A DNA stretch of 64,000 nt, from positions 688,211 to 752,210 of the forward strand of contig CAVRTB010000001.1 in assembly GCA_963724065.1 (NCBI GenBank), read 5' to 3'. Position numbers and translations under genes: made by a program. The notes below the pieces were generated by a model. The model searched no databases. It saw only the letters and a program-made list of their open reading frames with translations, and was not told where the DNA came from. Of the stretch, positions 1 to 8,475 are shown piece by piece (the first letter of the stretch is position 1; every line of letters starts with the position of its first letter). The DNA is from DASRIA01 sp963724065 (GTDB lineage Bacteria; Actinomycetota; Thermoleophilia; Solirubrobacterales; JBBDJG01).

Positions 1-1532
1 AGTCGCCCGGGTCGATTCGGCGCAAGATCCGGCGCGAGGTCAAGCAGCTTCCCTTTAGCCCCGTGACCCTCAAGACGGACGTGGGCCTGCGCACGATCCT
101 CTACTTGCAGGAGAACCAGGGGCGGTTCCCCGGCGTCGAGGTCGAGCGCGTCTTCCTGCGCAAGTATCCCCACCGCGAGGTCGGGGCCCACCTGTTCGGG
201 ACGATCGGCGAGGTCACCGAGAAGCAGCTGGACCTGCCGCGCTACTCCGACGTCGCCCTCGGCGACCGTGTGGGCCAGTCCGGCATCGAGTTCCAGTACG
301 ACCGCTACCTGCGTGGCCGCAACGGCGCGAGCAGGGTCCAGGTGGACGCGATGGGCCGCCCGAAGGGTGAGCTGTCGGTGAAGGACCCCGAGGCCGGCAA
401 GCGACTGCGGCTGTCGATCGACTTCGGCGTGCAGAAAGCAGGTCAGGCGGCACTGGAGCGCTACGGCTTGCCGGGCGGCTTCGTCGCGATGGACCCGCGC
501 AGCGGGGAGGTCATCGGGCTGGGCAGCAACCCGGCCTACGACCCGAACGTGTTCGCAAAGGGCGTACGCGCCTCGGTCTACAAGCGCCTCCAGGATCCCG
601 ACAACGGCGCGCCGCTCGCGAACCGCGCGACCCAGGGCCTCTACCCGACGGGCTCCACGTTCAAGCTCGTGACGGCGACCGCCGCCCTCGAGAGCGGGTT
701 GATCACGCCATCGACCGTGCTGTTCGACGGCGGGTCGCTGACGGTGGGCGGAGTCACCTTCAAGAACGCGGGGAACGTCTCGCACGGCGCGGTCGCGCTG
801 CCCCGCGCGCTTCAGGTCTCCTCGGACGTCTTCTTCTACCGCCTCGGGCTGATGGCGGACCAGAAGGGCGGAGAGGTGATCCAGAAGTGGGCCAACCGGC
901 TCGGGCTCGGGCGAACGACCGGCATCGACCTGCCCGGCGAGGGCGCGGGACTGATCCCGACGCCCGAGTGGCGCAACCGCCTGTTCCGCCGCAAGCTCAC
1001 CGAGCGCCCCTGGAGCTCCGGCGACAGCGTCAACCTTTCGGTCGGCCAGGGCGACCTCCAGGCGAACCCGCTCCAGATGGCTGTCGCATACGGCGCGATC
1101 GCGAACGGGGGCCGGATCGTGACTCCCCACATCGGCCTGCGGGTCGAGGACAACGATGGGCGGATCCTCCAGCAGATCGAGCCGGGCGCGCGCCGCCGGA
1201 TCGACGTGTCGTCGACGACACGCGCGGCGATCATGCAGGGGCTGCGCGCCGCCGCCAACGACCCGGGCGGCACGTCGACCCCCGTGTTCGAGGGCTTTCC
1301 GATCACCGTCGCGGGTAAGACCGGGACCGCGGAGCGCGGGGTCCAGCGCGACCAGTCCTGGTACGTGGCGGTCGCGCCCGCGAACGACCCGCGGATCGTC
1401 GTGGCCACGACGATCGAGCGCGGCGGCTTCGGCGCGGAGGCCGCGGCGCCCGCGACGCGTCGCATCCTGGCCGCCTACTTCGGCGTGAAGGGCAAGAAGG
1501 CCGTCGGCCAGGAGGGGAGCGCGCCCGACTGA
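1..1532 (+). CDS. mrdA: Penicillin-binding protein 2 (peptidoglycan transpeptidase), 5' end outside the window
   Basis: Class B penicillin-binding protein that cross-links peptidoglycan during cell elongation, working at the membrane with RodA. The frame is open from position 3, so the gene starts upstream; the GTG at 63 is internal, because the residues before it read as normal PBP2 sequence. The three transpeptidase motifs are visible: SxxK (STFK, nt 654-665), SxN-type (SSD, 819-827) and KTGT (1317-1328). The dimerisation or pedestal region precedes them; the N-terminal membrane anchor is off the window. The stop overlaps the rodA start (TGATG), so the two are translationally coupled. The pair is the standard elongasome module. 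Identity is firm. Confidence 0.95.
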   Translation, partial: SPGSIRRKIRREVKQLPFSPVTLKTDVGLRTILYLQENQGRFPGVEVERVFLRKYPHREVGAHLFGTIGEVTEKQLDLPRYSDVALGDRVGQSGIEFQYDRYLRGRNGASRVQVDAMGRPKGELSVKDPEAGKRLRLSIDFGVQKAGQAALERYGLPGGFVAMDPRSGEVIGLGSNPAYDPNVFAKGVRASVYKRLQDPDNGAPLANRATQGLYPTGSTFKLVTATAALESGLITPSTVLFDGGSLTVGGVTFKNAGNVSHGAVALPRALQVSSDVFFYRLGLMADQKGGEVIQKWANRLGLGRTTGIDLPGEGAGLIPTPEWRNRLFRRKLTERPWSSGDSVNLSVGQGDLQANPLQMAVAYGAIANGGRIVTPHIGLRVEDNDGRILQQIEPGARRRIDVSSTTRAAIMQGLRAAANDPGGTSTPVFEGFPITVAGKTGTAERGVQRDQSWYVAVAPANDPRIVVATTIERGGFGAEAAAPATRRILAAYFGVKGKKAVGQEGSAPD

Positions 1533-2731
1533 TGGCCCAGCCTTCGGCCACTCCCTTCGGCACGGGCGTGCAGCGCTTCAGCGAGCCGCGCACGCGGCTC
1601 CTGCGGCTCGACCCGCTCGTCCTGCTCGCGACGCTCGGGCTGATCGCCTTCAGCCTCGTGACGCTCGACACCGCGACCGCCGGCGATGTGCCCGGGTCGC
1701 CCCATTACTTCGTGATCCGCCAGGGCCTCTACGCGGCTGTCGGCGTCACGTTGATGCTGGTGCTCGCCTCGATCGACTACTCGCGGTTCAGGGAGCTGCG
1801 GATCGGGCTCTACGCCTCGATGGTGGGCCTGATCGTGCTGGTGCTCGGCGTGGCCGGGGCGACCCGCGGGTCGCGACGGTGGATCGAGTTCTCGTTCTTC
1901 CGCTTCCAGCCGTCGGAGCTCGGCAAGGTGCTCCTGATCCTGGCCCTGTCGGCCTTCATCATCGACCGGGTGCGCCGCCTGGGGGAGCGTGAGACGACGT
2001 CGCGGATCATGTTGCTGGCCCTCGTGCCGACACTGTTGGTGATGGCCCAGCCGGATCTCGGCACGAGCATCGTCTACGTGACCATCGCGCTCGCGCTGCT
2101 TTTCGTGGCCGGGACGAGATGGACCCACTTCGCCGCACTGGCTGCGGTGGCGGCCGCCGCGGCGGCCCTGGTGCTCGTGATCGCGCCGGCGGCCGGGGTC
2201 CCGTTGATGAAGGACTACCAGAGGGACCGCCTCACGGCGTTCCTGGAAAAGGACAATGCCAACCCCTCGAGCCAGGGCTACCAGCTCAACCAGGCGGAGA
2301 CCGCGATCGGTTCCGGGCGCAAGACCGGCCGGGGCGCCGAGCGTGCGACCCAGACCAGACTGGACTTCCTCCCCGAGAGCCGCACGGACTTCGTGTTCGC
2401 CGCGGTCGGGGAGCTTTACGGCTTCGTCGGAGCCGGAATCGTGTTGTCCCTGTACGCCCTGTTGATCTGGCGATCGTTACGGATCCTCACGATCGCCAAG
2501 AATCTCTATGGGGCGCTGCTCGCCGCCGGTATCGGCGCGATGCTGATGACGCAGGTGTTCGTGAACGTCGGTGGCAACATCGGGATCATGCCGATCACAG
2601 GCATCCCGTTGCCGCTGATGAGCTATGGCGGCTCGTCCGTAATCGTGACGTTGCTCGCCCTGGGGATCCTGCAAAGTGTCTACGTGCAGGCGAAGGAGGC
2701 CGCGGCATCCAAACCAGAGGTGCTCGCATGA
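1532..2731 (+). CDS. rodA: RodA, SEDS-family peptidoglycan glycosyltransferase
   Basis: Polytopic membrane protein of 399 aa that polymerises lipid II into glycan strands together with PBP2. It shows the SEDS pattern of about ten hydrophobic segments and the family signature PITGIPLPLMSYGGSS near residue 360. FtsW is the main alternative; pairing with PBP2 and the absence of division genes favour RodA. The start ATG overlaps the preceding stop. One rare TTA leucine codon lies at 2477-2479. The gene is followed by a 230-bp spacer with three tandem repeats before rng. Confidence 0.93.
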   Translation: MAQPSATPFGTGVQRFSEPRTRLLRLDPLVLLATLGLIAFSLVTLDTATAGDVPGSPHYFVIRQGLYAAVGVTLMLVLASIDYSRFRELRIGLYASMVGLIVLVLGVAGATRGSRRWIEFSFFRFQPSELGKVLLILALSAFIIDRVRRLGERETTSRIMLLALVPTLLVMAQPDLGTSIVYVTIALALLFVAGTRWTHFAALAAVAAAAAALVLVIAPAAGVPLMKDYQRDRLTAFLEKDNANPSSQGYQLNQAETAIGSGRKTGRGAERATQTRLDFLPESRTDFVFAAVGELYGFVGAGIVLSLYALLIWRSLRILTIAKNLYGALLAAGIGAMLMTQVFVNVGGNIGIMPITGIPLPLMSYGGSSVIVTLLALGILQSVYVQAKEAAASKPEVLA

Positions 2732-2762
2732 CGTCTCCAGATCTCGCGCTCGTAGCAATAAA

Positions 2763-2951
2763 TGTTCTTGGCGAGCGCCGAAGGCGCGAAGCACAGGACT
2801 TTAGGTGGGCGAAGCCCTCGATATTTGTTCTTGGCGAGCGCCGAAGGCGCGAAGCACAGGACTTTAGGTGGGCGAAGCCCTCGATAAATGTTCTTGGCGA
2901 GCGCCGAAGGCGCGAAGCACTGGACTTTAGGTGGGCGAAGCCCTCGATATC
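2763..2951. repeat. Three tandem 63-bp units, each with two GAA-loop hairpins
   Basis: Units start at 2763, 2826 and 2889, each beginning TGTTCTTGGCGAG; copies differ at only a few bases. Each unit contains GCGCC-GAA-GGCGC (2775-2787 in unit 1) and GGGC-GAA-GCCC (2807-2817), both able to form short hairpins with a C-GAA-G turn. The unit length is 21 codons, so several frames stay open through it and yield repetitive spurious peptides on both strands. The array ends one base before the AAGGAG of rng, so it would lie in or just upstream of the rng mRNA leader. No direct-repeat/spacer structure is present, so it is not a CRISPR. Confidence 0.95.
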
Positions 2952-2952
2952 T

Positions 2953-2958
2953 AAGGAG
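2953..2958 (+). promoter_or_regulatory. Shine-Dalgarno of rng
   Basis: AAGGAG four bases before the ATG at 2963. It fixes the rng start and rejects the upstream in-frame start at 2888, which would translate part of the repeat array. Confidence 0.85.
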
Positions 2959-2962
2959 TTTT

Positions 2963-4969
2963 ATGCGTAAGCAGGTGTTGGTGTCAGTCGACCGGGGCGA
3001 GACCCGGGTCGCGATACTCGAAAGCAAGAAGGCGGCCGCACGCGGCCAGCAGACCGAGCCGCTCAAGGGCATGCCGAAGGTCGATGACGAATGGCGCGTC
3101 GGCGAGCTCTACATCGAGCGCCGCGGTCGCCGGTCGATCGTTGGCAACGTCTACAAGGGCCGCGTCGACAACGTGCTCGGCGGGATGGAGGCCGCGTTCG
3201 TCGACATCGGCCTCGAGAAGAACGGCTTCCTCCACGTGGACGAGATCGTCACGGGCGACGGGCGCACCCACCGTCGCGGGCGCGGGCGCGGAGGACCGCG
3301 GATCGCCGACCTGCTGAAGGCCGGGCAGGAGATCGTCGTGCAGGTTACGAAGGACCCGATCGGGACCAAGGGAGCGCGTCTGTCGATGGAGGTGTCGATC
3401 CCCGGCCGCTATCTGGTCTTCGTCCCCGACGGGGACGGGGTCGGCGTGTCGCGCCGGCTGCCCGACAAGGAGCGCGAGCGCCTGCGCAAGCTCGCCTCCG
3501 GCCTGAAGCTGAAGGATGCGGGTCTGATCATCCGCACGGCCGCGCACGGCGCGCGCAAGAGCGACATGGAGCGCGAGCTCCAGTACCTCTTCCGCCTGGA
3601 CGAGGTGCTCCAGAGCCGCGTCGAGGAGTCGCGCGGGCCGACGATGGTCTTCCAGGAGGCCGACCTGCCGATCCGCGTCGTGCGCGACGTCTACTCGCGC
3701 GAGTTCGAGCGCGCGGTGATCGACGACGAGAAGCAGCACCACCGCATGACCAGCTTCTTCACGCGCACGGCGCCGGAGCTGGTCGACCGGGTCGAGCTGC
3801 ACCACGATGAGGACCTGTTCCAGAACTCGGGCATCAACGAGGTCTTCAACCAGACCCTCTCCCGGCGGGTCGACCTCCCGCACGGCGGCTACCTGATGAT
3901 CGACCACGCCGAGGCGCTCACCGTGATCGACGTGAACACGGGCAGCTACACGGGCCGCGGCAAGGGCTCGCTGGAGGACACGATCGTCAAGACCAACCTG
4001 CAGGCCGCGGAGGAGGTGGTGCGCCAGCTGAGGCTGCGTGACATCGGCGGGATCATCGTCATCGACTTCATCGACATGGCGTACACCCGCAACCGCGACA
4101 AGGTCCTCGGTGTGCTGAAGACCGCGCTCGAGGGCGACCGCACGCGCACCCACGTCGTCGAGATCTCGCCGCTCGGCCTGGTCGAGATGACGCGCCAGAA
4201 CGTCTCGGAGGGCGTGCGCGAGATCATGAACAAGACGTGTCCCACCTGCGACGGCGAGGGCGTCGTGCGCTCCGAGGAGACGATCGCGATCGACGTCGAG
4301 CGCGGGCTGCGCAAGATGGCCAAGGATTCCAAGGCGGAGGGCTGTCTGGTGCAGGTGCACCCGCGCGTCGCCGCGATCCTGATCGGCGGCGGAGGCAAGC
4401 CACTGCGCGAGCTCGAGGAGGACACCGGCAAGATCTTCCACTTCCAGGGCACGGAGGGCATCCCGCTCGATACCTTCAGGATCACCTCCGAGGGCACGCG
4501 CGCGGAGATCGAGGAGATCGCGCTGCCGTTCAAGCAGGGCGAGGAGGTCCTGATCCGGATCGAGGAGCCCCACATGTACAACATCGATGACGCGATCGCG
4601 AAGATCGACGGATACGTGATCTCGGTCGTCGGCGGCGGCCCGTTCGTGGGCGAGAGCAAGCTGATCAGGATCGACGAGGTGAAGCGCACGGCGGCCTACG
4701 CGAGCCTCGTGACCGGCAACGGCGTTCCAGAGCCCGCGCCCGCCCGGGCGAAGAAGAAGCCCCCGGCCGCGGAGGAGTCCGCGCCCGAGCCGGAGGACGG
4801 CGAGGAGCCGGCGGCGGACGCGGACGGCGGCTCCGAGGAGGACGGCGCCGCTGAGGAGGAAGGTGGCAAGCTACAATCGAACGGCTCTACGAGCAGACCA
4901 CGCCGCCGGGGCCGCAGAGGCGGACGGCGGCGTTCTGGCGCTCGGGGCGGTACTTCAAGCAGCGAATGA
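2963..4969 (+). CDS. rng: Ribonuclease E/G family endoribonuclease
   Basis: Single-strand-specific endoribonuclease of 668 aa acting in rRNA and tRNA maturation and mRNA decay. Starting at ATG 2963 gives MRKQVLVSV, a normal family N-terminus. An S1 RNA-binding domain lies near residues 35-120. The catalytic metal-site regions are visible as VIDVNTGSYTG (about 325) and IIVIDFIDM (about 365), and the Zn-link cysteines as CPTCDGEG (about 425). The C-terminal 80 residues are acidic, then basic (RPRRRGRRGGRRR), a disordered tail that may bind RNA or partners. The stop overlaps the rplU ATG (ATGA). E. coli rne is autoregulated through cleavage of its own leader; the hairpin array just upstream makes a similar idea attractive here, but that is inference. 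Confidence 0.94.
   Translation: MRKQVLVSVDRGETRVAILESKKAAARGQQTEPLKGMPKVDDEWRVGELYIERRGRRSIVGNVYKGRVDNVLGGMEAAFVDIGLEKNGFLHVDEIVTGDGRTHRRGRGRGGPRIADLLKAGQEIVVQVTKDPIGTKGARLSMEVSIPGRYLVFVPDGDGVGVSRRLPDKERERLRKLASGLKLKDAGLIIRTAAHGARKSDMERELQYLFRLDEVLQSRVEESRGPTMVFQEADLPIRVVRDVYSREFERAVIDDEKQHHRMTSFFTRTAPELVDRVELHHDEDLFQNSGINEVFNQTLSRRVDLPHGGYLMIDHAEALTVIDVNTGSYTGRGKGSLEDTIVKTNLQAAEEVVRQLRLRDIGGIIVIDFIDMAYTRNRDKVLGVLKTALEGDRTRTHVVEISPLGLVEMTRQNVSEGVREIMNKTCPTCDGEGVVRSEETIAIDVERGLRKMAKDSKAEGCLVQVHPRVAAILIGGGGKPLRELEEDTGKIFHFQGTEGIPLDTFRITSEGTRAEIEEIALPFKQGEEVLIRIEEPHMYNIDDAIAKIDGYVISVVGGGPFVGESKLIRIDEVKRTAAYASLVTGNGVPEPAPARAKKKPPAAEESAPEPEDGEEPAADADGGSEEDGAAEEEGGKLQSNGSTSRPRRRGRRGGRRRSGARGGTSSSE
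4872..4877 (+). promoter_or_regulatory. Possible -10 box (TACAAT) for rplU-rpmA inside rng
   Basis: TACAAT stands out in a GC-rich stretch of the rng 3' end, about 90 nt before the rplU start. No -35 is recognisable. It could give the ribosomal protein genes their own transcript. Confidence 0.35.
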
Positions 4970-5340
4970 CCTACGCAATCGTTGAAATCGGCGGCAAGCA
5001 GTACCGAGTGCAAGAGGGCGACTCGGTCCTCGTCGACCGCGTGGGCGAGGACGAGGGCGCGAAGGTCTCGCCCCGCGCGCTGCTGTTCGCGGACGGCAAG
5101 ACCGCGGTGATGGACGGCCCCGACCTCGGCAAGGTGAAGGTCGAGGCGGTCGTCACCGAGCACCTGAAGGGCCCGAAGATCCGCGTCGCGACATACCGGC
5201 CCAAGAAGCGCACCCGCCGTCAGATGGGCCACCGGTCGCACCTCACGCGGCTCGAGATCAGGACGATCACGGGGCCGTCCGGGTCGGCCGCCAAGCGCAC
5301 CGCGAAGCAGGAAGAGAAGGACGAGACAGATGGCGCATAA
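4966..5340 (+). CDS. rplU: 50S ribosomal protein L21
   Basis: Structural protein of the large subunit that binds 23S rRNA; 124 aa. N-terminus MTYAIVEIGGKQYRVQEGD and the conserved region KRRTRRQMGHRSHLT-like (here KKRTRRQMGHRSH) are typical. A lysine/glutamate-rich C-terminal extension of about 20 residues goes beyond the usual 100-105 aa. It overlaps rng at the start and rpmA by 11 bp at the end, giving the usual rplU-rpmA-obgE order. Confidence 0.97.
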   Translation: MTYAIVEIGGKQYRVQEGDSVLVDRVGEDEGAKVSPRALLFADGKTAVMDGPDLGKVKVEAVVTEHLKGPKIRVATYRPKKRTRRQMGHRSHLTRLEIRTITGPSGSAAKRTAKQEEKDETDGA

Positions 5341-5584
5341 AAAGGGACTCGGATCGAGCCGCAACGGCCGCGACTCGCAGGCACAGCGCCTGGGCGTGAA
5401 GGTCTTTGCGGGCCAGCGTGTGACCGGCGGCGAGATCATCGTGCGCCAGCGCGGCACGCGCTTCCGCCCCGGCCCGGGCACGGGCATCGGCCGCGACGAC
5501 ACGATCTTCGCCACCGCTGCCGGCGTGGTCGAGTTCACGACGGGCCGCCACGGGCGTCGGATCTCGGTCCTCTCGGCCGAGTAG
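5330..5584 (+). CDS. rpmA: 50S ribosomal protein L27
   Basis: 84-aa protein near the peptidyl-transferase centre. The N-terminus MAHKKGLGSSRNGRDSQAQR begins directly at the mature-type sequence, without the cleaved extension seen in Firmicutes. GGEIIVRQRGTRFRPG is the family core. It overlaps rplU and shares its transcript. Confidence 0.97.
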   Translation: MAHKKGLGSSRNGRDSQAQRLGVKVFAGQRVTGGEIIVRQRGTRFRPGPGTGIGRDDTIFATAAGVVEFTTGRHGRRISVLSAE

Positions 5585-5615
5585 CAACCTGATCCCGCGT
5601 GGCTTGTCCGGTCGT

Positions 5616-5621
5616 TAGGCT
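5616..5621 (+). promoter_or_regulatory. -10 box (TAGGCT) of obgE
   Basis: TAGGCT ends 9 nt before the obgE ATG, with no Shine-Dalgarno sequence. It fits the leaderless pattern of this window, at the long end of the spacing range. Confidence 0.45.
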
Positions 5622-5630
5622 CGGCTGACG

Positions 5631-6956
5631 ATGCTGTACGACCGCGCGACGATCCATGTGGAGGCGGGGGGCGGCGGCAACGGCTGCATGAGCTTCCGCC
5701 GCGAGGCCCACGTTCCGCGTGGCGGGCCCGACGGGGGAGACGGCGGGGGCGGCGGTGACGTGATCGTGGTCGCGGACGCCAGCCTGCGTGACCTCGCCAC
5801 GTACCGCCACAAGCGCCACTTCCGCGCCGAGCGCGGCGGGCACGGCCAGGGCAAGCAACGCCACGGCGCGACGGGCGAGGACCTGATCCTGCGTGTCCCG
5901 TGCGGCACCGTCGTCGAGGACCTCGCGCGCGGCGTGCGCCACGACCTGACTTCGAGTGGCCGCCGCGCCGTGCTCGCGCGAGGCGGCGCCGGCGGCGCGG
6001 GCAACAAGCGCTTCGCGACGTCGACTCGGCAGGCGCCGCGGTTCGCCGAGCGCGGCCTGCCCGGCGGCGACGCCACGATCGAGTTGCGGCTCAAGCTGCT
6101 CGCCGACGTGGGCCTCGTCGGGCTTCCGAACGCGGGCAAGTCGTCGCTGCTGCGGCGGCTCACGCGCGCCCAGCCGAAGGTCGCGGACTACCCGTTCACG
6201 ACGCTCGAGCCGGTGGTCGGGACGATCGAGGACGACGAGGGCCGCCAGCTCGTGCTCGCTGACATCCCCGGGCTGATCGAGGGGGCCGCGGAGGGCGCCG
6301 GGCTCGGCCACGAGTTCCTCGCCCACGTGGAGCGCACGAGCCTGCTGGTGCATGTCGTCGACATCGCCCCGATCGACGGCTCGGATCCCTGGGATGCCTT
6401 CGTGACCGTGCGCGGTGAGCTCGAGCGCTACGGCGCGGCGCTCGAGCAGCGCTCCTACGTCGTGGCCCTCAACAAGACCGACCTGCTCCCCGCGGACGAG
6501 GTCGAGGACGCCGTGGCGCGGTGGCGGGCGCGCCTCGCGGACGACCCGCGGGTGGCCGGCGATCCCGGTCCGGTCGTGCTGCCGCTCTCGACCGTCACCG
6601 GCGCCGGGCTCGAGGTGCTGGGACGAGCGACTTTCCGCTGGGTGCCGGCGCCGGCCGTCGAGGTTCCGGGCGAGCCGGACGAGCTGGCCGAGCACGCGGT
6701 CTACCGCCCGGGCGACGGCGGGTGGCAGGTCGAGCGCACCTCGGACACGTGCTTTCGCATCAGCGGATCCGCGGTCGAGCGCCTGGTCGGCCGGCACGAC
6801 CTCGACAACCCGGATGCGCTCGCCTACATCGAGGAGCGGCTGAAGACGATGGGCGTCGTCAAGAAGCTCGAGGCCGAGGGCTTCGCCCCCGGCGACGAGG
6901 TCGAGATCGGTGAGGTCGCGTTCGCGCTCTATCCAGGGCTGCCCCAGGAGGGATGA
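5631..6956 (+). CDS. obgE: GTPase ObgE/CgtA
   Basis: Ribosome-associated GTPase of 441 aa needed for 50S assembly and linked to the stringent response. The glycine-rich Obg domain occupies about residues 1-160 (GGGGNG and GGDGGGGG turns). The G domain follows: G1 GLPNAGKSS near 165, G3 DIPGLIEGA near 212, G4 NKTD near 282. A C-terminal OCT-type domain ends the protein (from about 350). It follows rpmA by 46 bp and has its own -10 box. Expected place and length; identity firm. Confidence 0.96.
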   Translation: MLYDRATIHVEAGGGGNGCMSFRREAHVPRGGPDGGDGGGGGDVIVVADASLRDLATYRHKRHFRAERGGHGQGKQRHGATGEDLILRVPCGTVVEDLARGVRHDLTSSGRRAVLARGGAGGAGNKRFATSTRQAPRFAERGLPGGDATIELRLKLLADVGLVGLPNAGKSSLLRRLTRAQPKVADYPFTTLEPVVGTIEDDEGRQLVLADIPGLIEGAAEGAGLGHEFLAHVERTSLLVHVVDIAPIDGSDPWDAFVTVRGELERYGAALEQRSYVVALNKTDLLPADEVEDAVARWRARLADDPRVAGDPGPVVLPLSTVTGAGLEVLGRATFRWVPAPAVEVPGEPDELAEHAVYRPGDGGWQVERTSDTCFRISGSAVERLVGRHDLDNPDALAYIEERLKTMGVVKKLEAEGFAPGDEVEIGEVAFALYPGLPQEG

Positions 6957-6962
6957 TCTGAC

Positions 6963-8063
6963 GTGCCGTTGACGGTGGTGAAGCTCGGGTCCACGTTGGT
7001 CGCCGACGATGACGGGAGCGTGCGCGACGGCGTGCTGCGCGAGGTGTGCCGGCAGGTCGGCGCGATCCACGCCGACGGTCAGTCGGCGACGCTCGTCACC
7101 TCCGGCGCGATCGCGCTCGGTGTGCGCAAGATGCGCAGGCCCGTGCGGCCCACCGCGATCGAGGAGCTCCAGGCCGCCTCCGCCGTCGGCCAGGGCCCGC
7201 TATACGACGTCTACTCCGGTCTGCTCGGCGAGCATGGGGTGGAGTCAGCGCAGGTCCTGCTCACGTTCCTGGACATCTCGGCGCGCGAGCAGTACGTGAA
7301 CGCAAGGCGCACGCTCGCGAAGCTCCTCGATTGGAACGTCGTGCCGGTGATCAACGAGAACGACACGACCGCGACCGACGAGATCAGCTTCGGCGACAAC
7401 GACATCCTCGCCGCGCAGGTCGCGATCCTGATGTCGGCGGACCTGCTTGTCGTGCTGTCGGATGTCGATGGGCTGTTCACGGCCGACCCGGCCAGGGACC
7501 CGAGCGCGCGGCTCGTGGACGAGGTGACCGACATCGCCAAGCTCGGCGACTACGAGATCGGGATGTCGAGCTCTCACGTCGGCTCGGGCGGCATGCGCAG
7601 CAAGGTGCTGTGTGCGGAGATGGCGACGGCCGCCGGCATCCCGGTCGTGATCTGCAACGGGACCGAGCCGGGCACCCTCCTGCGCGCGGTCCGCGGCGAG
7701 CCCGCCGGGACGCGCTTTCACCCGCAGGCACGGCGCCAGTCGAGCTTCAAGCTGTGGCTGCGCTACGCAAAGGGCTCCCGCGGCAGCGTGGTCGTCGACG
7801 CCGGTGCGGAGCGGGCGCTGCGCGAGCAGGGCACCAGCCTGCTGCCGGTCGGCGTGGTCGACGTGCGGGGGGAGTTCGAGGCGGGTGACGCCGTCGACGT
7901 GCTCCCGGCGGGCGACGGCACCCGCGCGATCGGCAAGGGCATCACCAACCTCTCGGCGCAGGACCTTCGACGCGTCAAGGGCCTCAAGTCCGCGCAGGTG
8001 CGCGAGATCCTGCCCCGCGCCGGCGAGGAGGCCGTGCACCGCGATTACTTCGTGTTGAGATGA
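6963..8063 (+). CDS. proB: Glutamate 5-kinase
   Basis: Phosphorylates glutamate with ATP, the first step of proline biosynthesis, in the cytosol; 366 aa. An amino-acid kinase domain (KLGSTLV near residue 6, INENDT near 130, GSGGMRSKV near 210) is followed by a PUA domain from about 275. GTG start, with GGAGGG about 10 nt upstream. It follows obgE by 6 bp. Its last 19 bp overlap the 3' end of the convergent gene at 8045-8431, which separates it from proA. Confidence 0.96.
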   Translation: MPLTVVKLGSTLVADDDGSVRDGVLREVCRQVGAIHADGQSATLVTSGAIALGVRKMRRPVRPTAIEELQAASAVGQGPLYDVYSGLLGEHGVESAQVLLTFLDISAREQYVNARRTLAKLLDWNVVPVINENDTTATDEISFGDNDILAAQVAILMSADLLVVLSDVDGLFTADPARDPSARLVDEVTDIAKLGDYEIGMSSSHVGSGGMRSKVLCAEMATAAGIPVVICNGTEPGTLLRAVRGEPAGTRFHPQARRQSSFKLWLRYAKGSRGSVVVDAGAERALREQGTSLLPVGVVDVRGEFEAGDAVDVLPAGDGTRAIGKGITNLSAQDLRRVKGLKSAQVREILPRAGEEAVHRDYFVLR

Positions 8064-8431
8064 ACCCCTTCTCGTCCGCGGTCGTCCGCCATGGTCACGC
8101 GCCCGTCGCGGATCCCGAACGCGAATGCGACCCACTGGTCGAGCGGCGCGCCGCTTTCGCTGCCGTGCCCGGTGAACCGGATTTCGGTGAGGACCGCGTC
8201 ACCGTCCTCGCCGATCACATCCGTGTGAATCTGAAGGTCGGAAAAGGCATCGATCCATCCCTCGAGGTAGCTGCGTACGGCCTCGGGACCACGGTGCAGC
8301 GCGGGGTCGGGATCCTCATCCGAGACCTGCCACTCGATGGCCGGATCCAACATCTGAACGTACTCATCCAGGTTCCGGCTGTTGAACAGCACTTCCAGCC
8401 GCCTCACCACTTGGACGTTGGCCGATTCCAT
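8045..8431 (-). CDS. SnoaL/NTF2-like protein of unknown substrate
   Basis: 128-aa protein of the SnoaL-like, nuclear-transport-factor-2 fold: an N-terminal helix pair with FNSRNLDEYVQMLDP, then IEW, HRGPEAVRSYL and a beta-rich half ending WVAFAFGIRDGRV. Members are small cone-shaped enzymes or binding domains; no catalytic residue is clear here. ATG at 8431 was chosen over upstream in-frame codons that would run into the proA promoter. It is transcribed divergently from proA and overlaps the proB 3' end. A role in proline synthesis is not implied. Confidence 0.8.
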   Translation of the reverse strand: MESANVQVVRRLEVLFNSRNLDEYVQMLDPAIEWQVSDEDPDPALHRGPEAVRSYLEGWIDAFSDLQIHTDVIGEDGDAVLTEIRFTGHGSESGAPLDQWVAFAFGIRDGRVTMADDRGREGVHLNTK

Positions 8432-8463
8432 GCGTGCCCGAGTATGCCGGACCACTTGCCCGG

Positions 8464-8469
8464 TACCCT
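8464..8469 (+). promoter_or_regulatory. Leaderless -10 box (TACCCT) of proA
   Basis: TACCCT ends 6 nt before ATG 8476, placing the transcription start at or next to the A of ATG. It argues against the longer frame beginning at 8434. Confidence 0.55.
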
Positions 8470-8475
8470 TTCCGC

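Noticed and set aside
2763..2951. CRISPR array
   Set aside because: Units are contiguous and near-identical over the full 63 bp, with no variable spacers and no cas genes.
2119..2970. Long plus-strand frame ending in repeated VLGERRRREAQDF peptides, and its minus-strand counterpart
   Set aside because: It runs out of frame through rodA and then through the 63-bp repeats, whose length (21 codons) keeps frames open automatically.
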